Origin: Deltaproteobacteria bacterium
GTDB taxonomy: Bacteria; Desulfobacterota; Desulfobacteria; Desulfobacterales; Desulfobacteraceae
Assembly (NCBI GenBank): GCA_003647385.1
Contig: QMMT01000028.1
Span: forward strand, 1 to 11,160
DNA: 11,160 nucleotides
Reading direction: 5' to 3'
The notes under the pieces were generated by a model. The model searched no databases, was not told the origin of the DNA, and was given only the letters and a program-made list of their open reading frames with translations. The position numbers were made by a program, and so were the translations under genes. Shown piece by piece: positions 5,398 through 11,160 of the stretch (within the stretch, counting starts at the first letter, position 1; each line of letters opens with the position of its first letter).

Positions 5398-7257
5398 ATG
5401 CAATTTTCTAATCCATATCTATTAAATTTATTATGGGCTTTGATTCCGGTTTTCGGTATCATGGTGTACGGTATTCGTAAAAGAAAAAAAATACTCTCAA
5501 AATTTGTCAATGAGAGTATGCTGCCCTCAATCGTTCCCGGATTTGATCCTAAAAAAAGGTGGGTAAAGATTATTCTGATCGTCATCAGTTTAGGGTTTGC
5601 CATTGTTGCCCTGGCAGGTCCGCAATTGGGATTTAAATGGGAGAAGACAACACAAAAAGGGGTGGACATCATGATTGCCCTTGATTGTTCAAGAAGTATG
5701 CTGGCCCAGGATATCAAACCCAATCGTCTTGAGCGTGCCAAAAGAGAAGTTATTGATCTGTTGCACATGATGAAATCTGACAGGGCAGGGCTTGTGGCTT
5801 TTTCAGGTAGAGCCTTTCTACAGTGCCCGTTAACCCTTGACCATGAAGCATTTAATATTTTTTTAAAGGTACTTGAACCGGGATTTTTACCCGTGGGCGG
5901 GACCAATCTTAATGCTGCAATACAAGAGTGTTATAATGGTTTCGAAAAAGAATCTGATACCGAAAAAGCCATTATTATCATTACAGACGGAGAAAGTACC
6001 ACCGGTGAGGTGGAAGAGACAGCCAGGGAGATGGCTGGGAAGGGGATAAAAACTTTCAGTATCGGGGTTGGCGACCTTCAAGGCGCACCCATACCTGATG
6101 AAAAGGGTGGATTTAAAAAAGATGCATCCGGCAATATTATTTTATCAAAGGTGGATACAAAGACCCTTGAAAAACTGGCAGCCATGACCGGTGGAATCTA
6201 TGTCAGATCCGTGGCCGGGGATATGGATCTGGATATGATTTATACGGATAAGATTCTGGGGACCATGGAGCGCAAGACCCTGACATCGGGGAAGAAAAAA
6301 ATCTGGGAAAACAGGTATCAATGGGTGCTTTTTCCCTGCCTTGTTTTATTGTTAATAGAATTTTTGCTGTCACCGAAAAAGAATGTGAAGGAATTATTTA
6401 TATTTGTCTTTGTCATTGGAATTGTTTTTTTTACAGCACAGAATGGGGTTGTTTATGCCCAAACGGTTTCTTCCAGCGTAAAGCAGGGAATATCGGCTTT
6501 TAATGAACAAAAGTATGAACAGGCCAAAAAACATTTTATTGATGCCCAGCTTGAGAGTCCGGAAAATGCAAAGCTCTATTATAATATTGGTGCAGCTGCC
6601 TATATGAACAAAGAGTATGAGCAGGCCAAAAAAAATTTTATCCAGGCTGCAAAAACAGATGATATTAAATTAAGGCATGATGCCAGATATAATCTTGCCA
6701 ACACAGCGTATCGAATGGGGAACCTGGATGAGGCCATTAAAGGGTATGAAACTATTTTAAAAGATTTCCCCGACGATGGACAGACAAAAGAAAACCTTAC
6801 GTTTGTTAAACAAAAAAAGAAAGAGCAACAGCAGCAAAAAGAATCAAAGTCCGATAAAGACGGTGATAAAGATAAAAAGGATAAAGATAAAAAGGACAAA
6901 GATAAAAAGGACAAAGATAAAAAGGACAAAGATAAACAGGACAAAGATAAACAGAATTCAAAAAGAGATCAGGATAAAAATCAAAATAAAGATCAGGAAA
7001 AAGGGTCCAAACAGGATAAAGAAAAGGCACAAGAAGAAAATCAGCAGCAGAAAAATAAGCCGGGAGAAGACCCTTCCCAGCCTCAAGAAAAGAAGAAGCA
7101 GGAAACAAAAAAAGATAAACAGGCAGCAACTGAGGGCATAGAACAAAAGCAGGCCGATGCACCCAATATGGAGAAAAAACTCAACCGGCTTGAAGACAAG
7201 CCTGGACGTGCAATGATGCCTGTGTTACAGGAACAACATGTGGAAAAAGACTGGTAA
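5398..7257 (+). CDS. batB: BatB-BatC fusion: membrane vWA + TPR + Lys/Asp-rich tail
   Basis: A 619-residue fusion. The BatB half has spans at about 5-25 and 56-74 and a vWA domain with intact MIDAS (Asp96-x-Ser98-x-Ser100, Thr169, Asp197 in IITDGES). A third span covers about 308-324. After a short basic loop (SPKKNVKE), a signal-peptide-like fourth span (about 333-354, ending VVYAQ) leads into the BatC half: TPR helices at about 360-464. A Lys/Asp/Gln low-complexity tail follows (about 471-594) and ends in LNRLEDKPGRAMMP and HVEKDW. Start: ATG 5398, two bases after the BatA stop with AAGGA at 5383-5387; reading from an earlier in-frame ATG would overlap BatA by 106 bp and spoil the membrane start. 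BatB and BatC are often separate genes. The charged tail probably sits in the periplasm. Confidence 0.9.
   Translation: MQFSNPYLLNLLWALIPVFGIMVYGIRKRKKILSKFVNESMLPSIVPGFDPKKRWVKIILIVISLGFAIVALAGPQLGFKWEKTTQKGVDIMIALDCSRSMLAQDIKPNRLERAKREVIDLLHMMKSDRAGLVAFSGRAFLQCPLTLDHEAFNIFLKVLEPGFLPVGGTNLNAAIQECYNGFEKESDTEKAIIIITDGESTTGEVEETAREMAGKGIKTFSIGVGDLQGAPIPDEKGGFKKDASGNIILSKVDTKTLEKLAAMTGGIYVRSVAGDMDLDMIYTDKILGTMERKTLTSGKKKIWENRYQWVLFPCLVLLLIEFLLSPKKNVKELFIFVFVIGIVFFTAQNGVVYAQTVSSSVKQGISAFNEQKYEQAKKHFIDAQLESPENAKLYYNIGAAAYMNKEYEQAKKNFIQAAKTDDIKLRHDARYNLANTAYRMGNLDEAIKGYETILKDFPDDGQTKENLTFVKQKKKEQQQQKESKSDKDGDKDKKDKDKKDKDKKDKDKKDKDKQDKDKQNSKRDQDKNQNKDQEKGSKQDKEKAQEENQQQKNKPGEDPSQPQEKKKQETKKDKQAATEGIEQKQADAPNMEKKLNRLEDKPGRAMMPVLQEQHVEKDW
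6871..6955 (+). repeat. 15-bp in-frame tandem repeat (DKKDK units)
   Basis: A 15-bp unit, GATAAAAAGGACAAA, occurs head to tail. The first copy (6871-6885) has one change, three copies are identical (6886-6930), one has an A-to-C change (6931-6945), and a partial copy follows. It encodes Asp-Lys-Lys-Asp-Lys repeats. Because 15 is a multiple of three, copy-number change would lengthen or shorten the BatBC tail without shifting the frame. Confidence 0.9.
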
Positions 7258-7261
7258 TATT

Positions 7262-9730
7262 ATGAATTTGAAACGCATTTTTTTTGTGGCTTTGGTGATG
7301 GTGGCTATCTTGCCGGGTACGGGTTTTTGCTTCGATGTTACAGCCCATGTGGACAAACGTAAGATTTCCAGGGATGATTCCATTCTTTTTAAAGTGGAGG
7401 TCAACGGCGGTAAAGCAGATATAGATCTTTCCTTAATCAAAGATTTTAAAGTAATGTCCCGGGGTTCCTCTTCAAGTTATAATTATAGTAATGGTAAATC
7501 CGAAAGAAAGGCAACGTATCAATATGTTCTGATCCCGCTAACTAAAGGAGCATTAAAAATTCCTGCCATAAAGGTAGTCCGGGGCGATCAAATCGCCTTT
7601 ACCCGACCCATAGTTATCCATGTGTCAGACCGTGTGGCAGCCCCGGATGATGTAGAGGAATTGTTTGCCAGATCCGATGTGACGAAGGCCGGTCTTTTTG
7701 TGGGGGAGCAGGCTGTCTATACATTCAAATTTTTTACATCAAAAAAGTTGTCCGGTTTAGGGTTTGAACGTTCGCCTGAATTTAACGGGTTTTCATCAAA
7801 ACCATTTGAAAAGGAAAAAAACTATAGTGTTAATATTAAAGGCATGCTTTACCATGTCACAGAGGTCAATTATGTCATTATTCCTGCAAAACCAGGAGTG
7901 TTCACTATTGAGCCGGCAGTCCTGGTTGCCAATGTGATCGTAAAATCAAAGCGTGATTTACGGTTTGATTCTTTTTTTAATGATTCGTTTTTTTCGTCCA
8001 ACAGCTATAAACCCATGCGGGTGGCTTCAAATCCGGTAAAAATTGAGGTTTTTCCAATTCCTCCATATCAGGGTAAGGGTAAATTTTCCGGGCTTGTGGG
8101 CCGTTTTGATATAGAGGGTAACATAGACAAAAAAAGTCTTAAGTCTGGAGAATCGGCAACCTTTACCATAAAAATTTCAGGATCAGGCAATATTATGGAC
8201 GCAGGACTTCCTGAAATTAACCTGGATAGAGATGCGTTTAAAATATATGATGATAACCCGGTTGAAACCATTCATTTGACGGAAAATGGATTTGAGGGTT
8301 TTAAACTCTTCAAAAAAGCCATTGTCCCTGTTAATCCGGGAAAATACGTAATCAATCCAGTCTCTCTGATCTATTTTGATGTGGATGAGAAGACTTACAA
8401 AACAGTTTCAACGCAGCAGATTAATCTTGATGTCATTCCGTCTGAAAAAATTCAGGTTGCGGCAAATACGCTGAATCAGAAAACAGACAGACCGGTCAAC
8501 AAAAAAGAAGTTTCCCTTATCAATAAGGATATTCTGGATATTAAAGAAGGGCTTGAGGTACTAAAGGATTATAGAGAAATAGATCCTTTTTTCTTTTTTT
8601 TGTTCCTGTCGATTCCAGCAATTTTGTTTTCAGGGGTAAAATTGTTTACCCTGGTTGCAAAAAAAGAGGTGTCTGTTGAAAGGCAAATGGAAGAAAAAGC
8701 CAGGTATCATTTAAAACAGGCTCAGAAAACAGGCAGTGAAAATAAGGGTTTTTTGGGACATCTTTATTCAAGTATCGTGGCACTCATTCTGGCCAAAGAC
8801 AAAAAAAAAGGCGAAGTCGTGACGATAAAAGAAGCCCGGACCATTTTAACTCATGCCAATGTTGATCAAACTAACATAGAAGAGATCATAGGTCTGCTTG
8901 GAACCATTGAATCCATACGGTTCGGGGGGAAAAAAATTGATGAAAATAAGGCAGTCCAGCTTTTATCAAAGACAAAACAGATGGTCAAATTATTTTGTCT
9001 TGCATTGATATGCCTGGGATTGTTCTCTTTTGTCCCGCAAAAAGCAATGGCCAATACTACTGCAACATTTATAGATGGTATTAACAATTATAAAGCCGGC
9101 CACTTCAAGGAGGCGGCTGGAAAATTTGAAGTCCTTGCAAAAAATAATATAAAGAATCCTTATCTTTTTTATAACATTGCAAATGCATATCTGAAAGCGA
9201 ATGATATCGGCCATGCCGTTTTATGGTATGAAAGAGCAAAGATTCTGGCACCCAATGACCCTGATTTGATCTTTAATCTTGAACATGCCAATACCTTTGT
9301 GAAAGATAAAAAAGAAAACACCATGGATCTTATGGAGGTCCTCTTTTTCTGGGATAATTTGATGTCGCCAAAAACGATTCAGATCACAGCCATTTTCTTT
9401 TCTTTTCTTTTCTTTATATGGGCAGCCATTAAAGTGGTGAAAAAGCAAAAGATTTTTTCGGGAATCGGCATCATTCTGTGCGCTTTGTTTGTTCTGGTTG
9501 CAACCATAACCTGCGTGAATTACTATAAACGGCTTGCCCGGGTTAGAGCAGTCATTGTAGAAAAAGAAGTCGCAGTTCGGTCCGGAATGACGGACACTTC
9601 CACAAAATTGTTTACCCTTCATGCAGGAACCAAAGTAAGCGTAGAAGAAAATAAGGACGGATATGTAAAAATAGTGTTTTCAAAAGGCAAGATTGGCTGG
9701 GTGAAAACAAATCAAGCAGCCATTATCTGA
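7262..9730 (+). CDS. batD: BatD-BatE fusion: periplasmic beta-rich region + TPR + SH3b
   Basis: An 822-residue fusion. Residues 1-24 are a signal peptide (MNLKRIFFVALVMVAILPG). About 25-400 is the beta-rich BatD region with several Ig-like segments (FDVTAHVDKRKIS start, VGEQAVYTFKFFTSKKL, LVGRFDIEGNIDK). A span at about 442-466 leads to a helical cytoplasmic part (467-572). A second hydrophobic segment (574-590, VKLFCLALICLGLFSF) looks like a former BatE signal peptide. TPR helices follow (about 596-682), then two spans (705-724, 733-752) and a bacterial SH3b domain (763-822, VAVRSGM to GWVKT). Start: ATG 7262 gives a proper signal peptide; the earlier in-frame ATG 7238 overlaps the previous gene and adds a charged MWKKTGNI. 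BatE-like sequence is joined in frame with no stop, so BatD and BatE are one polypeptide. The ribosome site is weak, so coupling to the BatBC stop 4 bp upstream is likely. Confidence 0.88.
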   Translation: MNLKRIFFVALVMVAILPGTGFCFDVTAHVDKRKISRDDSILFKVEVNGGKADIDLSLIKDFKVMSRGSSSSYNYSNGKSERKATYQYVLIPLTKGALKIPAIKVVRGDQIAFTRPIVIHVSDRVAAPDDVEELFARSDVTKAGLFVGEQAVYTFKFFTSKKLSGLGFERSPEFNGFSSKPFEKEKNYSVNIKGMLYHVTEVNYVIIPAKPGVFTIEPAVLVANVIVKSKRDLRFDSFFNDSFFSSNSYKPMRVASNPVKIEVFPIPPYQGKGKFSGLVGRFDIEGNIDKKSLKSGESATFTIKISGSGNIMDAGLPEINLDRDAFKIYDDNPVETIHLTENGFEGFKLFKKAIVPVNPGKYVINPVSLIYFDVDEKTYKTVSTQQINLDVIPSEKIQVAANTLNQKTDRPVNKKEVSLINKDILDIKEGLEVLKDYREIDPFFFFLFLSIPAILFSGVKLFTLVAKKEVSVERQMEEKARYHLKQAQKTGSENKGFLGHLYSSIVALILAKDKKKGEVVTIKEARTILTHANVDQTNIEEIIGLLGTIESIRFGGKKIDENKAVQLLSKTKQMVKLFCLALICLGLFSFVPQKAMANTTATFIDGINNYKAGHFKEAAGKFEVLAKNNIKNPYLFYNIANAYLKANDIGHAVLWYERAKILAPNDPDLIFNLEHANTFVKDKKENTMDLMEVLFFWDNLMSPKTIQITAIFFSFLFFIWAAIKVVKKQKIFSGIGIILCALFVLVATITCVNYYKRLARVRAVIVEKEVAVRSGMTDTSTKLFTLHAGTKVSVEENKDGYVKIVFSKGKIGWVKTNQAAII

Positions 9731-9733
9731 AAC

Positions 9734-9747
9734 TATTGACGTCAATA
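9734..9747. promoter_or_regulatory. Perfect 14-bp palindrome between BatDE and DJ-1-like genes
   Basis: TATTGACGTCAATA is a perfect palindrome 3 bp after the BatDE stop and about 60 bp before the DJ-1-like start. It could be an operator for the downstream gene. It lacks the length and U-tract of an intrinsic terminator. Confidence 0.35.
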
Positions 9748-9806
9748 AAAGCACCTGCTATTTTTGATTGTTTCTTTTTAAAACTAAAAGAAGGGAGTTA
9801 AGTCAA

Positions 9807-10373
9807 ATGCCTAATCAACAAAAACAAGTCCTTGTTCCAGTAGCCCAGGGTACAGAGGAAATGGAAGCCATCACCATCATTGATGTCCTTCGAAGGGCAG
9901 GTGCAAATGTTATTGTCGCATCGGTGGATGATATCAATATCAAAGCGTCAGGGGGAATCGAATTTAAAGCAAACCGGCTGATCAAAGACTGTATGGATGA
10001 ACAATTTGATCTGATTGTCCTTCCGGGTGGTATCCCGGGGGCTCACAATTTACGTGATTCAAAAGAGCTTGAGATTCTTCTTAAAAAACAGGCAGAACAG
10101 CAAAAATACTATGGGGCTATCTGTGCTTCTCCTGCCGTTGTCCTGCATCACTACGGCCTTGTTACGCCGGGTAAAGTGACCTGCCACCCCGGGTTTGTCG
10201 ATCAGATTGATAACGGGAACATTGTTGAATCAAATGTTGTTGTTGACGGCAATTGCATCACCAGCAGGGGAGCCGGAACCGCCTGCGATTTTGCTTTAAA
10301 TCTTGTTGAGCTGCTCTATTCGACAGAAAAGAAAAACCAGGTGTCTTACGGCCTTGCTTTACCTGTTGACTGA
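9807..10373 (+). CDS. DJ-1/PfpI-family protein (ThiJ-like)
   Basis: A 188-residue cytoplasmic protein of the DJ-1 subgroup of the DJ-1/ThiJ/PfpI superfamily, close to the usual 180-190. Visible features are the beta-strand start VLVPVAQGTEEMEA with Glu18, the VLPGG loop (71-75), and the nucleophile elbow AICASPAVVL with Cys106. HP at 127-128 and SRGAGTA complete the set. Glu18 and Cys106 fall at the same numbers as in human DJ-1. Members include oxidant sensors, glyoxalase/deglycase-type enzymes and proteins of unknown activity, so substrate is not assigned. Start: ATG 9807 with AAGGGAG at 9791-9797; an in-frame TTG 13 codons upstream lacks such a site. It lies 76 bp after the Bat operon, with a palindrome in the gap, and may be transcribed separately. 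Its last 15 bp overlap the convergent fdhD end. Confidence 0.92.
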   Translation: MPNQQKQVLVPVAQGTEEMEAITIIDVLRRAGANVIVASVDDINIKASGGIEFKANRLIKDCMDEQFDLIVLPGGIPGAHNLRDSKELEILLKKQAEQQKYYGAICASPAVVLHHYGLVTPGKVTCHPGFVDQIDNGNIVESNVVVDGNCITSRGAGTACDFALNLVELLYSTEKKNQVSYGLALPVD

Positions 10374-11159
10374 TGATTTAATCCTTTTTTCATGGGTGTA
10401 GATATTAAATCTGTTGTTTCTTGCAAACCCGGCAATGGTCAGCCCTGCTTTGTCTGCTAATTTAATGGCGGAAAGGGTGGGGGCTGCATTTGAAATAACA
10501 ATGGGAATACCGGTTTTAACTATTTTTCCGATAATTTCAAGGGACATCCTGCAACTGACCGTAGCAATTTTATCTTGCGTATCTATCTCATTTAAAAGAA
10601 TATCTCCTGCCAGTTTATCAAGAGCGTTGTGTCTGCCGATATCCTCATAGTAGGACAGGATTGTTGACGGAGTGCAGAGTCCCGCACTGTGCAAAGCGCC
10701 GGTTTTTTGAAACAGTTCGGAATGATCCCAGTGCAGTTGAATTAAGTCAAGGACCTGGCCACAGGTGATACTGAAGTGATCCTTATGCGCAGATGCAAAA
10801 AGATCTGTTGGATTCTGCAGCAGCGTTCCACCGGATGATCCTTTAATCTGATGTTCCTTTTTGAATTTGTCTAACCGATCCTGTGCAAGACTCGATAGCC
10901 TGACATGACACTGATTTTTTTCTTTAAGAAATTTAATCGTCTTTATATCTGTTTTTTCATAAATAATACCCTGGGTAAATAAAAAACCCACAGCAAGCGC
11001 TTTGGGGTGTGTCATGGAAAACACCATCTGAAAGGCTTTTTTCTTGTTAATAAATATTTCAAGGATATCTTCATCTATGATGTCATCCTTCATCAGGATT
11101 TCTTTGTTATCCTTTATCCGGGTGATATCAACCTGTTTGATGAGTTGTCTACTGTTCAT
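10359..11159 (-). CDS. fdhD: FdhD-family formate dehydrogenase accessory protein lacking the usual motif cysteine(s)
   Basis: A 266-residue FdhD homologue. FdhD relays sulfur from a cysteine desulfurase to the molybdenum/tungsten cofactor of formate dehydrogenase. Family landmarks are EIFINKKKAFQMVFSMTHPK and LAVGFLFTQGII (about 33-66), TGALHSAGL (153-161), EDIGRHNALDKL (172-183), the VSCRMSLEII segment (201-210), GIPIVISNAAPTLSA (217-231) and GFARNNRFNIYT (244-255). At the place of the family's sulfur-carrying Cys motif (CxxC in E. coli, a glycine-rich single-Cys loop in others, as I recall) it has GSSGGT at 107-112, with no cysteine. The start ATG at 11159 lies at the window edge, so its ribosome site is unseen, but the N-terminus looks complete. 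It converges with the DJ-1-like gene, overlapping 15 bp at the 3' ends. Confidence 0.88.
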   Translation of the reverse strand: MNSRQLIKQVDITRIKDNKEILMKDDIIDEDILEIFINKKKAFQMVFSMTHPKALAVGFLFTQGIIYEKTDIKTIKFLKEKNQCHVRLSSLAQDRLDKFKKEHQIKGSSGGTLLQNPTDLFASAHKDHFSITCGQVLDLIQLHWDHSELFQKTGALHSAGLCTPSTILSYYEDIGRHNALDKLAGDILLNEIDTQDKIATVSCRMSLEIIGKIVKTGIPIVISNAAPTLSAIKLADKAGLTIAGFARNNRFNIYTHEKRIKSSVNR

Positions 11160-11160
11160 A

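Noticed and set aside
6776..7141. A 121-codon plus-strand frame and long minus-strand frames across the Lys/Asp-rich tail.
   Set aside because: They are shadows created by the 15-bp A-rich tandem repeat and contain only low-complexity sequence.
8981..9730. A separate batE gene starting at the in-frame ATG 8981.
   Set aside because: The frame is continuous with BatD, and no Shine-Dalgarno sequence precedes that ATG. Internal initiation remains possible but unsupported.
9747..9766. Possible intrinsic terminator after BatDE (AAAAGCA, CC, TGCTATTTTT).
   Set aside because: Only a 4-bp GC-poor core stem with a 2-nt loop; too weak to call.
9768..9806. TTG start 13 codons upstream for the DJ-1-like gene.
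   Set aside because: No ribosome site there, while ATG 9807 has AAGGGAG at proper distance and matches the DJ-1 N-terminus and residue numbering.

Overview
The window looks like chromosomal DNA of a low-GC (about 40% by eye) Gram-negative anaerobe, most likely a sulfate reducer of the Desulfobacterales. This placement is an inference from three things: a MoxR/Bat aerotolerance-type operon with deltaproteobacterial-style gene fusions, an FdhD formate dehydrogenase accessory protein, and the codon and protein style. No rRNA, tRNA, CRISPR array or intact mobile element is visible.

Left region (1-1227): no intact gene. Read codon by codon, much of it resolves into gene relics. There is a minus-strand DUF89/ARMT1-like phosphatase piece with a frameshift in a 9-A run (1 to about 373). 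Butted directly against it is the plus-strand C-terminal tail of an adenylate-cyclase/TPR-type protein (about 371-523). Further on is the minus-strand C-terminus of a strictosidine-synthase/SMP-30-like beta-propeller protein with a one-base frameshift (810 to about 1056). The stretch 524-809 holds two hairpins and nothing else I can name. Two dyads, candidate operators, lie just before the next gene.

Centre (1228-9730): a TetR-family regulator is followed by one long co-directional cluster. Its genes are a MoxR AAA+ ATPase, a DUF58 protein with a vWA fold, a small DUF4381-like membrane protein, BatA (membrane vWA), a BatB-BatC fusion (membrane vWA + TPR + Lys/Asp-rich tail), and a BatD-BatE fusion (beta-rich periplasmic region + TPR + SH3b). 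Gaps are 2-14 bp or TAATG overlaps, so the six genes are almost certainly one transcript. The expected picture is a cytoplasmic MoxR ATPase acting with MIDAS-containing vWA proteins as a chaperone-like pair, connected to an inner-membrane/periplasmic Bat complex. The usual five Bat polypeptides are here condensed to three. Positive-inside reasoning suggests both fusions keep the periplasmic placement of the TPR domains.

Right region (9731-11160): a DJ-1/PfpI-family protein with an intact Glu18/Cys106 pair follows the Bat operon. It converges with, and overlaps by 15 bp, a minus-strand FdhD homologue. That homologue has Gly-Ser-Ser-Gly-Gly-Thr where the family carries its sulfur-relay cysteine(s), the most unusual protein-level observation in the window.
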